Positions 46,013-58,969 are shown, counted from the stretch's first letter. The stretch: DNA of 64,000 bases from Nemophila menziesii (GCA_029959085.1 JARWIR010000001.1:63736899-63800898); one strand, 5' to 3'. Numbers and translations: made by a program. Notes: generated by a model not told the origin, from the sequence alone.

Positions 46013-46857
46013 CCTAAGGTGTGATAAAATAATGATAATAAAAGCATAAACACCTTGAAAGAACTACGAGAGACTCTCCACAAGTGCACGGAATGTTCGC
46101 AAAGTAATAGCAAGTAAAAGTTTGTTCTCAGGCATTTAGATAGTTAGCTCAAACTTCAATAACAATGTATATAATTTTAGATGTTTAATCTAAAAGATAA
46201 AAATAGACTGAAAGTTGTTTTTTATTTCTGAATGATTAACTAAAAAATGAAAATAAGAAATAACTTAAGGTTGCAAGTACGCACCTATCCTACTGATCCC
46301 TTATTCTAATTATAAGGGTGAATTGAACTATTACGACTAGTCAGGATTCTATAATCCTCCTAACTCACGTAAGGGTAGCTTAGAAGGCAACCTCAACACT
46401 AGTAGGGGTCTTGGGTAAGGGGACACTACACAATGATCGGTGGTTAAATCTAACACCACAGACTATCTAGCTAGGCATGCATGTCAGGATCACTACAACG
46501 CACACAAGACGAGTATGAACTGTTTCAGTCCCTAAACCTCCCGCTAGGGTGACAATATATGAATTTAGGTCAATCTAGAGGTGCGCCGTCTCCAAATATC
46601 ATAAGTTAATATACTTCATATGCAGCTATAAATTTAAATGCTCAATTTAATTAAAATGATTTCCTAAATAAATAAAATAGTAGTAAAGAAAGTTTATATA
46701 ATAAGCAAACCCTAATTATGGGGTGCATATAATACTAAAGAATAAGAAGTTTAGAATTATGGTTAAGCCAAGAATACATGAATTATGCTAATGATTAAGA
46801 TAGGATGATGCAAAAGTTATGCTCCATCTTCGGTTGCTTCCTTCTCTAAGTCAACTT

Positions 46858-46860
<3 letters not shown>
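46008..46860 (-). mobile_element. Diverged Athila-like LTR fragment
   Basis: The low end GGGGCCTAAGGTGTGATAAAAT parallels GTCGACTAGGGTGTGATAAA of the LTR at 50943. GTCAGGATTCTATAATCC, ACTATCTAGCTAGG and GGGGTGCATATAATACT also echo blocks in those LTRs, in the same order. It stops at the CT microsatellite, so the LTR start is missing. Confidence 0.55.

Positions 46861-46937
<77 letters not shown>
46859..46937. repeat. (CT)n microsatellite, about 79 bp
   Basis: An uninterrupted CT run. Confidence 0.98.
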
Positions 46938-46939
<2 letters not shown>

Positions 46940-46961
46940 GAAATTATGAGTAAACAAATAC

Positions 46962-48502
46962 TGGTATCGCCTAGGGTGTGATAAAAATAAGATAAATATA
47001 AGTTAGAAAACAATGCACTTTCACCCTAGACAGGCACGGTACTGCAAGTATTACAGGACGTATGCAAGTTTTAAAGATAAGTTGAATTCGTTTTCAGGGA
47101 GTTAGTGTGTTATACGAATGGGTAATAATAACGAGTAGAGAGTAATTAATTAAAGGACAGAAAATAAAGGGAATAAATTCAAGATATTTAATTAAGCTAA
47201 GGAAAAATAAAAGACAATAAAATAAATACGAAGAAATATGAGATGAGAAGTATAGCTTAGGTTTCGCTAGTATGCACTAATCCTTCTAATTCTTTCTATC
47301 AAATCTAGTTAATAAGGGAGATAATTAGCTCTTAGATATTTAGTCAGGATTCTAAATTCCCATACCTTAGACCTTGAGAGCGACTAAGGGGGCTACAGAC
47401 ACACCACGAGGCTGGTTTAAATAGGGTTTTCCTGCGCTACTAGGGCCCTAAGCAATCGATTTCCAAACATGGTGATAGTGGTTAAATTATACCCTAATGA
47501 CTGTCTAGTTAGAATTAGTGTTGTCAAGACCAATATCGACACTAGACGTTATGTGGTGTTTCAATAATTAGACACCGAGCTAAGGTGATCATCTAACTAC
47601 TATTAAGGTAATCCTATACTCGTGCACTAGCAAGGAAAACAGTCATTAAATCAAAACACATAAACAAATATATAGGTAAGAAGCTAATATCAGATTAAAA
47701 CATATAATTCCCAAAGAAACTTAGATAGAAAGAAATTAGAATTCATAGATTATACATGATGCAAAACCCAAGCTATAGGAAATTTAGTTCATACCTGAAG
47801 GAAATAAACTAAAAGAAATAATAGAAGACTTCATCTTGCTCTCTACAATAATTCTGATAATAATAAACCTAAGGACTAATTACTATGAGGTAAGGATGAT
47901 TTACAAGTGATATAAGGGTGTATTTATAGGTGTTTAGAAGACCTAATTCGTTTTCTTGAAGGAGAAGGTAAGTAGTGGACTCCAAGCCCAACTCAAATTC
48001 GTAACCCTAAAATATAAAATCAGGCCCGTTTTTGTTTTGGTTCTAACAGTTTCAATTCTTATCTGTTTGACTCATATGAGTAGTCGAAATTCACCGTCTC
48101 GGAAAGATCTTTAACTTTTCTCTTGACCATTTCTCCAAATTCCCCACCGATTTTGAGATATAAGCTGAGTTGTGGTCGTGGGTGGTGAAATTTAGATTTA
48201 TGGCAGCTTTTCCTTTTCCATATTTTTAGCTTTTCTTTCCTTATCTCCAATTTCCATGCTTTTCTTCTTTCCATATCTCTTAATCTTCGACTTGGACTCT
48301 AATTAATCTCCATAATTATCTTTAAAGCTTCACACTAAATAAATAATTAAACCCAATATGCTCTAAAAATAATAATTTACTAAATCAAGACTAGAAATAA
48401 GAAAGTGTAGCATTTCTCAAGAAAATCGACTAGAAAGACTTCTAAATCACTAAAAATGATGTCTCATCCTAATATTAATCTATCTCAAATGAGGAGACAT
48501 CA
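46962..48502 (-). repeat. 3' LTR of Athila-like element B
   Basis: 1541 bp. On the minus strand it starts TGATGTCTCC (high end, GGAGACATCA on +) and ends GGCGATACCA. It aligns with 1939-3490 and 50943-52441. It is followed at its high side by the element's own internal sequence (AGAACCCCAACTCAAAGTTG), which is also found at 52442, so it is a 3' LTR attached to its element. Confidence 0.85.
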
Positions 48503-50062
48503 AGAACCCCAACTCAAAGTTGTATCGTCCCTATACAATAAAGATAAAAACAAAGGGAAGTCTTTAAATACACACCTATGTAATTTTAACACAATGGGAA
48601 AAACATAGCTTAATATATAGAATATACATAAAGAAACTACTCAGAAAATTTCATGTAATAATGTTCATAAACTACATATCTGTACACTTCTCATATCCAT
48701 AGTTAACACGGTTTTGCATTCAAGATCAGATTAGTTTCGCAATGTAAGAAGGATTGGGACTTTACTCAGTTCACCAAGGAAGCTATAGATTGTTCATTGA
48801 ACTTCACTAGTCTCCAAAGATCCATTTAACTACTCTCTATTGGCTCAATCACTTCTCGATTACATAGCAAAGAATCAAACGGTCTTTAAGGTTGTAATTT
48901 AGGCTTAGGGACGGTATGATAGTATATTTGGATAATTTAGAGTGAGCTTTTGGCTCTCTCCTCACTAGCCATCAACGAATTGCCCTAGAGCTTGAGTTAC
49001 TCTCATAAAACGTTTCTCACTCAACCCAATGAATTCTTGATGCACAAAGTAGCGTCCCCAATAACCCAATTAAAGCATAAGATGTTCACATAAAATTTTC
49101 TCTTTGCCGATCCGAATATATATTCTTTTCAAATAATTTTTTCTTTTGTATAGCTATGACTCTCTTTTTAATGTTCGAGATATCACGCTAAATTTTTTCA
49201 ATGTTATGCCTTTTCATATCTTTAGCTCGTAGCCTCTTTTTCATTCACTAATACCCCGGCGAAGGGTTACAATATAATCCTTTGAATCATCACCAATATA
49301 ATAACAGAGCACACTTAATAAGCTAAAAAATCCCAACCCAATAATATTTCCCATAATGGTGGACCCACCACCCCAAACTCAAGCTCTAAAATAACTGTCT
49401 ATGCATCGCAATTCGAGTGTGGGTCATATGGAAAAGTCCTATAATCAAAAGAGATATGGCTTATAATGTGTTTAAACAAAAAGGATTTAGAAAGGCTAGA
49501 AGGGGCTGAGAAGGATATAACATATTAAATCAAAGAACAAGGTGAGAAGGTATAAAAAGGCTTCAAGTGGCTTCAATATGAAAGAACTGCCTTAATCATT
49601 TTCTACACCATGTAATTTCGTTATTTTATTAACTTTAGCACTTTCATCAAATGGGTTTGTCAACTAGCTTGGATCTCACGGCCTAAATACTTCTCAAGGT
49701 TCCCTGAGATCGAACATACTTTCTATCGCATTGCTTACTAATATTTTCTTTACTATCAAGGTGTGTTTTCCTACAAATACTCAAAGCATATATAATAACC
49801 TAGCTCATAAACACACTACTTACTATCATTAACTTATTGAGCTTATTCTTTCACGCTATTAAACACACTCTACATCTATTTCCCATGTATCAAAAATTTT
49901 AATTTCTACCTAAAAACAGAAAAAATGGAGATGAGAGACAACGAATCCCCACACCCCCAACTCAAAAATGAGCCGTGTCCCCACGACTCGAAAAAGAAAT
50001 TAAAATTAGCAGATAAAGCATTTACATAAATGGTAAGGAAGAAAGAGAACATACTCTCGAGG
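48503..50062 (-). mobile_element. Athila element B, 3' non-coding internal region
   Basis: Homologous along its length to 52442-53960 of element A. Shared blocks are ACTCAAAGTTGTA, AATTTCGCAATG-type, GGCTTAGGGACGGT, TTTTGGCTCTCTCCTCAC, CCCCGGC(G/A)AAGGGTTACAAT, GGCTTCAAGTGGCTTCAATA and CCCCACGACTCGAAAA. It lies between the accessory ORF and the 3' LTR. No coding sequence was recognised. Confidence 0.75.
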
Positions 50063-50942
50063 CTATCGCCTCGCATTATCGACATCCAAGATAGGATTTG
50101 CTTGATCTTTCTTTAATTGCTCAAGGAGTGTCATGATGTGCACTTGATTGACTTTGATTTGTGCCACATCACTGGCTAAGGAAGTTTGAGCTTCTTCAAA
50201 ATTGTTTAAACGCTCCTCCATCTTCTCTTTCCAACTTTGCTCCTTTTCTTCATTTGAGACTTGCGTAGAACCCGCTCCTCTCAAGACTTTCATGATCCAA
50301 GCATTATCAATATAACTCTTCTTAAATTCGAGTTTCTTTTCTTTACCCAATATAACTTTCTATCTTTGCACAAGACACGTGATCATAGTAGGATATTCAA
50401 CATTATAAACCGATTTAGGAGAGACCGGAAATCGCATCACCTCCTCAAAGATCAACTGTGCCACATCCACTTCTTCTCCTCTCAAAATACAATCCAAAAG
50501 TAGAGCATTCTTCTTAGTCACATCTATAGTTCTTGTGTTTCCAAAGACATTAGGGGTAGGAAATTGTTCCAATCTCTAGCATCCAGTTGAAGATATTTGT
50601 AAGGCTAAGGTGCATTCAATTCTCCCTTATGTGATTGCACTTTCTCCTTGTCTAAAACATGCTCAAAAAGTAAATCCCAATCACAGATTCTTTGTTTAGC
50701 CACCGCTTCACTATACTTGCATGGTCCAACCAATTTCTTAAACTGGAAGTGGTTTCTAATCTCTTTAACTGTTAAAGGAACTAACTTTCCTCTAATCGGA
50801 ACACAACCTTCGCTATCTCGGATAATGAGGCCTAAATAGAAATCTAAAACTAACTCATGACATAAATCAAAACGTCTTACCATGAATGTAGACCAACCCA
50901 ATCGTTCACCAAGCTCCAAGAATCTCTTATACTCTCCTGTAC
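50063..50942 (-). pseudogene. Athila accessory ORF (plant transposon protein domain, PF20167-like), element B
   Basis: The minus-strand frame reads STGEYKRFLELGERLGWSTF, FDLCHELVLDFYLGLI, VPIRGKLVPLTVKEIRNHFQ and WDLLFEHVLD. After a stop and shift, TKKNALLLDCILRGEEVDVA and YNVEYPTMITCLVQR follow, then a C-terminal coiled coil with WKEKMEERLNNFEEAQ. This is the domain called 'putative plant transposon protein', found in Athila-type elements between pol and the 3' LTR. Its molecular role is unknown. The N-terminus is missing because the LTR of element A begins at the adjacent base (50943). The 5' half of element B is not in the window. Broken by stops near 50605 and a frameshift. Confidence 0.7.
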
Positions 50943-52441
50943 TGGTGTCGACTAGGGTGTGATAAAAATAAGATATAAATAAGTGCAATAATCACCCTAG
51001 TCTAGCACGGTTCTACAAGTATACAAATCGTATGGTTTTAATAGATAAGTAAGATTCGTTCTGCAGAGACTACGAAGGTTAGGGGAATCTTATGCAATAA
51101 TCGAGTGCAAATATTAAAAGCTAGAACATATAAAACGTAGATAAATAAAAGACAAATAGATTTTTATTGGGTTTTTGAATAAGAAAATTAAACTAATAAA
51201 ATAAAGACAGAAAATTAAATGCAAGAGAAGAAGTTAGTATGAGAGTGAGCTTGAGTAAATAGCATGTAATCCCAACTAGTTTTGCCGTTCTAAACATGTA
51301 AGGGTGAATTATGTAGTATTTCAATAATCGGTTCCAATTGCGCTAGGTAGTTTTAAATAGGGTTTACCTATGTCAATAAAGAGTCCTAAGCAAACTGTTC
51401 CTGCAATTGGTTAAATAGCAGTATACTAAACCATGGTGATTATCTAGTTAGGTTGATTTGTCAGATCTAAACCGTACACTAGACGTTATGTGCTAAACCT
51501 ATAGTTAAATATATCGTTGTCAAAGATTACTTAACTACTATGATGGTAATTCTATATGGTCGCGATCCACAAGGACACATAATATAAACTCCAACACATA
51601 AACAGATAATAAAAACAATAATTCAATTTAAAACATAGAATTCCCAAATTAGATAGATGACAACCAAAACTAGGGTTAATACATATATGCTAAAACTCAA
51701 GCTAATAGAAATTTAGTTCATACTAATGGAAGAAAAGAAAGAAATTACGAATTTAAAGGTTAAAGAAGACATTATTGATGAACAACTCCTTCCAGACTTC
51801 TTTTCTTGTGTTGTAAGCTTCCTCTTGGCTTAGGGGTTTTCCAAGGATGATTTTCTAATGTTAAGAGGCTGTAATAATATAGGTTGACCTAATCGTTTTC
51901 TTGAAGGAGAAGGTGAGTATTGGACTCCTAGCCCAACTCAAATTCGTAGCCCAAAAATATGGAATCAGCCCCTTGTTTTGGTCCTAACAGCTTCAATTCT
52001 TATCCATTTGACGCATATGAGTAGTCGAAATTCATCGTCTCGGAAAAATATTTAACTTTTCTCTTGACCATTTCTCCAGAGTCCTCACCGATTTTGAGAT
52101 ATAAGCTGATTTGTGGTCGTAGGTGCTGGAATTCAGATTTATGGCATCTTTTCCTTTTCCATATTTTTAGCTATTGTTTCCTTATATTCAATTTCCATGT
52201 TTATCTTCTTTCCTTTAGCTCTTGGAACCAACTTGGACTCTAATTAATTACCATATACCTCTAAAGCTTTACACTAAATAAATAATTAAACCCAATATGC
52301 TCTAAAAATAATAAATAATTAATTCAAGACACAAAATAGGAAAGTGTACTAAATCATGCGAAAATCAACCTATATACTAATAAATACGCCTAAAATGATG
52401 TCTTGGAAATAGATTTTATCATCACAAATGAGGAGACATCA
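50943..52441 (-). repeat. 3' LTR of Athila-like element A
   Basis: 1499 bp, TGATGTCTCC start (high end) and GTCGACACCA end on the minus strand. It is contiguous at its high side with element A's internal region. At its low side it abuts the interior of element B's ORF, so the base at 50942/50943 is an insertion or recombination junction. The 5 bp outside are TGTAC. The other end of A is lost, so the duplication cannot be tested. Confidence 0.85.
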
Positions 52442-53960
52442 AGACCCTCAACTCAAAGTTGTAGCGTCCCGGGACAATAAAAATAAAGAACAGTAGGGTA
52501 GTCAAATAAACAAGAGGAAGAAGTCGGAGGAGAATAAGAACAAAACATAATGAATGATCCTAGAGCATATTACCTAAAAAAGTTTCATGTAGTAATGTTC
52601 AATAAATAATGCACAAGTATGCTTAATATACACGTAATCAACAATCCATGAATTCAAGTCAAGATTAATTTCGCAATGCCGGAAGGAGAGGTTGATAACT
52701 TAGTTCATGCTAATGGCTATAGGTTGTTCATAGATCCTAATATAGCATCCAATGATCCACTTACCTACTACCTAATAGCTCAATTGTTTCTCCACCAAGC
52801 AGTTAGAAATCCTAAGGTCTTTGGTTATAACATGGCTTAGGGACGGTGTGGTATATTTGGATAAATGAAAAGTGAGATTTTGGCTCTCTCCTCACATTCC
52901 ATCAACGAATCGCCCTAGAGCTTGAGTTTTCACTCGAAGATGTTCTCACTCAACCCAATTTATTGATGCCTTTGATGTGCATCCCCAATAATCCCAAGTA
53001 AAACCTTTTTCATGATGATATACAAATTCCACTTTGCCGGTCCAAATATATATTCTTTTCATATCAGTTTTTTTCTTCTTTTGTATAGCTATGACTCTCT
53101 TTTTGATGTTCGAGATATCACGCTATTTTTTTTCATAATTATGCCTTTTCATAACTTTAGCTCTAGCTTCTTTTTCATTCACTATTACCCCGGCAAAGGG
53201 TTACAATAATAACTTTTTCATCATCAATAAAATCACAATTACAATTTCCAAACCCAATGTTCCCTAATGATGAAACCCACCACCCCAAACTCAAGCTCTA
53301 AAAACGACTTGTCTCAGGTTTTGCGATTCGAGTGCGGGTCATATAGATAAGTCCTACAAACTAAGGGTATGGATTATAATGTGGTTAAATAAAAGGCTTT
53401 AGAAAGGCTCAGAGGGGCTAAGACGAATAAATAATAACAATAATCAAAATAAAAGGGTGAGAAGGTATAAAAAAGGCTTCAAGTGGCTTCAATATGAAAG
53501 AATTGCCTTATTCACTTTTCTAACTACCTGATTTTGTTACTTTTTCACTAATAGTTCATAGATAAGCGGGTTTTCAACTAACTTCAAACCTCACGTTCTA
53601 CACACCAAATAACTCTCCCTGAGTTTCAACGTAAATTCTTAGCATTGCTCTATAACTTTTCTATCTTTTATTTTCTGTTTTCATGCATGCATACTAAACA
53701 TGTTTATGACATCTTTCAAAAAAATACTACTTACTATCATTAACTTAATTAAATCATGCTCAATAGGTACATTCAACATATTCTATGCCTATTTCAACCT
53801 AAAATTTTTAAATTTTATGCAAAAACGAAAGGGAAGATGAGGACAACGAATCCCCACCCCCAACTCAAAAGTGAGCCATGTCCCCACGACTCGAAAAGAA
53901 CTCAATAAAGAAATAAAATTTAAAATTAAAACTAAACTAAACTACCTAATGCATACAAGA
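52442..53960 (-). mobile_element. Athila element A, 3' non-coding internal region
   Basis: Counterpart of 48503-50062, with the same blocks in the same order. No gene was seen. The 65-codon plus-strand frame at 53012-53209 is not credible. Confidence 0.75.
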
Positions 53961-53969
53961 TATTAAGAA

Positions 53970-54420
53970 AGAGAATTAGAGTGGTGTACCCGGCTGGCCA
54001 TAAAGATCCATTATGTCCTCTTCCTCTGAAGAAGGAGACGAATAATTGTCAATATCCATGTTCGTAGTAACTTCTTCCAAGTGTGAATTAATCTGTGTAA
54101 TTTCAGCCCAAAGTTCTTTGTTTTCTTCTCTTAAACGTTCAACTTCATGTTGCAATTTAATAGCCCATGGGTGAATACAAGACTTATCCTAAGAGGAGGA
54201 AGAAGAAGAACCTTGATCATGAAACTTTGTCTTTTCCTTAGGCTTCGATGGTACATACATCCTAGCTGTTAATTTCTTTGGTAGTGGTGGTGCCGGTGCC
54301 TCTTCTTTTGATTCTTCAATAGCCTTTTCAAGATTTATAGGCTTTTAAATTGTGGCTCTAGGAAATCTTTTGTTCTTCCCTAGGATGGAACACTTCCTCT
54401 TGTAATCCATAACATCAGTT
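53970..54420 (-). pseudogene. Athila accessory ORF remnant, element A
   Basis: The minus-strand frame from about 54420 reads MDYKRKCSILGKNKRFPRAT, a stop, NLEKAIEESKEEAPAPPLPK, then a Ser-rich run, a stop, IKLQHEVERLREENKELWAE (coiled coil) and an acidic SSPSSEEEDIMDLYGQPG tail. It occupies the position of element B's accessory ORF and shares the coiled-coil/acidic end, but the central PF20167-like part is deleted. Confidence 0.5.
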
Positions 54421-54806
54421 ATGTTTGTCATGTTTGATTGATCAACAACTCAAGTTACACCAAGGATGAATTAGAATTTAAGAAAGATTGGTGTGGCTTG
54501 AGTTTTTTGCTTGGAATTAATGAAAGAGGAAGGTTTCTTGATGAATCTTGGAAGAAATCTTGAAAGCTTGATGTTCTTGATGGTGTTTTATGGTGTAGTG
54601 TGATAAATTTAATGAAGAAATTGTGTTTATGGAGGATGGAAGAGAGGATTATTGATGTTGTTGTGTTAATTTGTGGAGGTTTGTACAAGCTTCAAGGTGT
54701 ATTTATAGTGTTTAGGTCTGAAAATTTCGTGTAGAAGAGGCTAGGGTTAATTCTTGATAAGGTAAGAAGTGGAATAGGAATAAACTTCTTCAAAACCGAC
54801 CTAGCA
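54421..54806 (-). other. Athila A leader of the accessory ORF
   Basis: AT-rich, with a 77-codon minus-strand frame (54688-54455) without recognised motifs. A TATTTATAG motif (54699-54707, + strand notation) and poly-purine runs are present. Nothing firm. Confidence 0.4.
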
Positions 54807-55168
54807 CCGGCATACCGGTCATCTCACCGGCATACCGGTGTTGGACATGTCTACTTCTCGCACCTCTCTATAAAGAACCCGAGGTCATACCCTAGGCTAC
54901 GTGTTTTTGCTCCGCCGGCATACCGGCGGTATTCACCGGCATACCGGTGCTGTTTTTTATCCAGAAGAAACTCCGTCAAAAAACCCGTGCCTTGGAACCC
55001 GTGGGCACGTGTTTCTCCTTTGGCCGGCATACCGACGGTATTCATCGGCATGCCGGTGCGCCTGGCCTTTCTTCTTCAAACCTCTCGGCAAAGAACCCGA
55101 GTCACCAACCCGTGGGCACTTGTCTCCCCACCGGCATGCCGGTGGTTTGACCGGCTTACCGGCCAGTG
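54807..55168. repeat. 108-bp tandem repeat with paired CCGGCATACCGG palindromes
   Basis: Four units start near 54807, 54915, 55024 and 55131. Each opens with two CCGGCATACCGG-like imperfect palindromes about 20 bp apart (8 copies, 1-2 changes each), followed by a diverged spacer with AACCCG(A/T)G and GGGCAC(G/T)TGT. It is GC-rich against an AT-rich background and lies between pol and the accessory ORF of element A. Confidence 0.92.
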
Positions 55169-55386
55169 AACCGAGTTTTTCCCAAGTATTTCCTTTTGAC
55201 CCCAAACTCATTTCCTGCACAATAACACTACCTTTCTCTCCTATTAGCTTGTAAACACAATTAAAAATATACACTAACTTAGAAATATACACTACAAAAC
55301 ATAAAACTATTCTAAAAAGCAATTAAAACAAGGGGTGTCTCCCAAGAGCACTTTTGTTTAACGTCTTTGAGTTAGACATGTACCTC

Positions 55387-58184
55387 AGGCTAAGCCTGTT
55401 CTTCGAGAATGATTGTCTCTTCTCGACCAAAGTCTTCACTGTCATGATATCGTTTCAAACGCTGGCCATTCACCATGATTGTCCTTTGTTCGGTTGGATG
55501 TTCAATTTCAATCGCTCCATGTGGTGTGACTTTCGTAACAATGTAGGGTCCTCTCCAACGGGATTTCAGCTTCCCAGGGTAATTCGAGAATCGAGAGTTG
55601 TATAACTGTACCTTTTCTCCTCTCTCGAAATGCTTTGGACGAAGTTGTTTATCATGCCATCTCTTTGTTTTCTCTTTGTAGAGACGTGAATTCTCATAAG
55701 CAATATAGCAAAACTCCTCCAATTCGCTCAACTGCATCAACATTTGTTTCCCGGCTAATGCTGGGACTAGATTCAGAGTTTTAATAGCCCAGAAGGCTCG
55801 AGCTTCAATCTCAATAGGTAGATGACATGCTTTGCCGTAGACCATGCGATATGTAGATGCCCCAACTAGTGTTTTGAATGTTGTTCTGTAAGCCTAGAGA
55901 GCATCATATAGCTTTAATGACCAGTCTTTTCTTGTTTTATTCACGGTCTTCTTAAGGATAGATTTAATTTCTCGATTAGAAACTTCAGCTTGACCGTTAG
56001 TTTGTGGGTGATAACCGGTTGAGATGCGGTGTCTCACTCCAAAATTACGAAGGAGGGATCTCAATTGAACATTGATAAAATAGGTACCTTTATCACTGAT
56101 GAGAACACGTGGCGTACCATGTCTTGAAAAGATATGTGTCTTTAAGAATTTTATCACTGTTTGAGCATCATTCTTTGGTGTTGCCACTGCCTCTACTCAT
56201 TTTGATATATAATCTACCGCAAGCAAAATATAAAGATTACCATGGGAAGTGATGAAGGGTCCCATGAAATCTATTCCCCATACATCAAAGATTTCGACTT
56301 CTAGAATATTGTTAAGCGGCATCGCATCCCTTTTTAAAATATTACCAGTGAACTGGCATCTTTGACATGACTGGACGAAACGATGACAATCTCTGTGTAG
56401 GGTAGGCCAATAGAAACCGGATTGAAGAATTTTAGTTGCAGTTCTATCGCCTTTAAAGTGGCCTCCATATGGTGATCCATGACAGCTTGCTATAATCTTA
56501 TCAACTTCGCCTTCATGGACACATCTTCGAACTACTTGGTCACTACAAACTTTCCAGAGGTATGGTTCATCCCAATAGTATTGTTTAGCCTAGTGATATA
56601 GTCTTTGTCTTTGTTGTGGGTGGATATCCTTGGGGAATACACCACTCACGATGAGGTTGACTAGATCTGCATACCATGGCACAAACACATTTTTAATAGC
56701 AAAAAGTTGTTCATCAGGGAATACCTCTTTAACCAATAATGGTTCTTTGTTCGCATCAGATCCTTCGAGCGGTGATATATGATCAGCAACTTGATTTTCG
56801 CATCCCTTTCGATCTCGAATATCTATGTCGAATTCTTGCAGCAACAGTACCCATCTAATAAGACGCGGCTAGCGTCCTTCTTCTCCATAAGGTATCTGAT
56901 AGCTGAATGGTCTGTGTATACAATAGTTTTCTTCTAAATCAGATAGGAACGAAATTTATCAAAAGCATATACTACGGCTAACATTTCTTTCTCCGTTAAT
57001 GTATAATTCATCTGGGCAGCGTTAAAGGTCTTACTTGCATAATAAATCGTGTGGAAGAGCTTGTCTTTCTTCTTCCCCAACACAACACCCATTGCGTGAT
57101 CACTGGCATCGCACATAAGTTCAACCAGAGCTTTCTAATCAGGAGGTATAACAATAGGTGTGGAGATTAGCTTCTCTTTAATCGTCACAAACGCTTGAAG
57201 ACATTCGTCAGTAAAGTTAAAAGGAGTATCCTTTTCAAGTAAGGAATAAAGTGGTTTGGCGATCTTGGAGAAATATTTAATAAATCTTCGATAAAATCCT
57301 GCGTGACCCAAGAAACTTCTCACTCTTTTTACAGAAACTGGAGGTGGTAATGTTTTGATAACTTCAATTTTAGCAAGATTAGCCTCCATCCTTGCCTTCG
57401 AAACTTTATGTCCCAACACAATTCCCTCTTGAACCATGAAGTGGCATTTTTCCCAATTAAGCACAAGATATTTTTCTCTACATCTTACAAGGACTTTCTC
57501 AAGATTATTCAAACAATCATCAAAACTGTCTCCAAACACCAAAAAATCATCCATAAAAACCTCAAAGTATTTATCAACATGTCCCAAAATATAGCCATCA
57601 TGCACCTCTGGAACGTCAGGTGCATTACATAAACCAAACGGCATCCTTCTAGATGCAAAGGTGCCAAACGGACAAGTAAAAGTTGTTTTGTGTTGATCAA
57701 GGGGATCCACACAAATCTGATTATAGCCTGAATATCCGTCAAGGAAACAATAATACTCTCTTCCTGCGAGTTTTTCTAGCATCTGATCAATGAATGGTAA
57801 CGGAATGTGATCTTTCTTTGTAGCTTTGTTGAGTCTTCGGTAATCCATGCACACTCACCACCCCACAACTGTTCTTAATGGTATGGCTTCACCTTGATCA
57901 TTAAGAACAGTAGTAATACCTCCTTTCTTTGGAACACATTGACCTGGACTAACCCAATCATTGCCGGTAATCGGATAGATAATTCCCGCGTCAAGTAACT
58001 TGATTACCTCCTTCCTTACCACCTCTTTCATAGATGGCATGAGCCTCCTTTGCCCCTCTATAGATCGCCCATCTTCGTTCTCAAGAATGATTTTATGTTT
58101 ACAAACGGAAGGACTAATTCCCTTGATGTTGGCAATAGTCCATCTGATAGCTTCTTTGTTAGCTCGAAGCACATGAAGTAGCAT
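55387..58184 (-). pseudogene. Athila-type Ty3/gypsy pol: RT, RNase H, integrase
   Basis: The minus-strand polyprotein reads from 58184 down to 55390. The RT starts with IIYPITGNDWVSPGQCVPKK, then CMDYRRLNKATKKDHIPLPF, FLDGYSGYNQI, and FMDDFLVFGDSF with both catalytic Asp. RNase H follows: CDASDHAMGVVLG, YTLTEKEMLAVVYA and, after stops, YTDHSAIRYL. Integrase: an HHCC zinc finger with HGSPYGGHFKGDRT and CQRCQ, catalytic [18 protein letters not shown] and [17 protein letters not shown]. The C-terminal part has the WHDKQLRPKHFERGEKVQLY and GPYIVTKVTPHGAIEIEHP block typical of Athila/Tat. It is interrupted by stops near 57855, 57134, 56933, 56860, 56589, 56190 and 55893. A short stretch at about 57597-57640 is out of the family frame. 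Inactive but fairly young. Confidence 0.92.
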
Positions 58185-58495
58185 TTCCTCTTGGACCTGA
58201 AAGGTTAGCTCAAATAATAACGGGTAAAGTCTTGTTCGTACCTAAATATGCATAGCGTAGATGATCTGGAAGGGGTTTTTCTTCGAGAACAGGTGGACAT
58301 ATTATGTATGGTTGTTTTATTGGTTCAATGTCACCTGATTCTCGAAGTTGTTCTCGTATATTTGATCCTAATGCATCAACTTCGTCAGTGGTAGTTTCGT
58401 TTTCCTCTTCTGATTAGTGCTACGGCTTCGTCAAGATCATCATCTATGCTTGCTTCATTGAAGACTTCTTGTGTAATTTTTCCGATGAAATCTAT

Positions 58496-58969
58496 TTAGA
58501 AACATTCATATTTTGAATTTGGTAACTTCATAGCCTTAAACACATTGAATCGTACATTTTTGTCTTGGACCCTCATGATCAACTCACCATTCTCAACATC
58601 TATTAGTGTACGCCCCGTGGCTAAGAATGGTCTACCCAAGATGATGGGGACATTCTTATCCGCGTCGTAGTCAAGAATAATAAAATCACAAGGAAAAATA
58701 AAAGTACCAGCTTTAACTAAAACATCTTCAATTTTACCTACTGGTCGGGAGAGGGAGTGATCCGCCATTTGTAATACTACAGAAGTGGGTACTACCTCTC
58801 CTATATTAAGCTTCTCGAACAGGGATCTTGGCATGAGATTGATACTCACGCCTAAATCACATAATGCTTTCCTGGTCCAACTGACTCCAATGCCAATGGG
58901 AATTGTGAAACTTCCGGGATCTTCTAGCTTCGGTGGTAACTTGTTTTGACAAATAGCACTATACTCCAT
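58496..58969 (-). pseudogene. Athila retropepsin-like protease domain
   Basis: 157 codons. SFTIPIGIGVSWTRKALCDL and GVSINLMPRSLFEKL carry the active-site D-L-G-x-S form characteristic of Athila/Tat proteases. Then VLQMADHSLSRPVG, DFIILDYDADKNVPIILGRP and FLATGRTLIDVENGEL (the ILGRPFL motif) follow. The catalytic Asp is kept. Ala to Val after DLG is unusual. A stop or shift separates it from gag and RT in the neighbouring pieces. Confidence 0.88.

Noticed and set aside
54901..55322. Open frames of 60-121 codons on both strands
   Set aside because: They arise from the 108-bp GC-rich tandem repeat, with overlapping frames on both strands and no domain.
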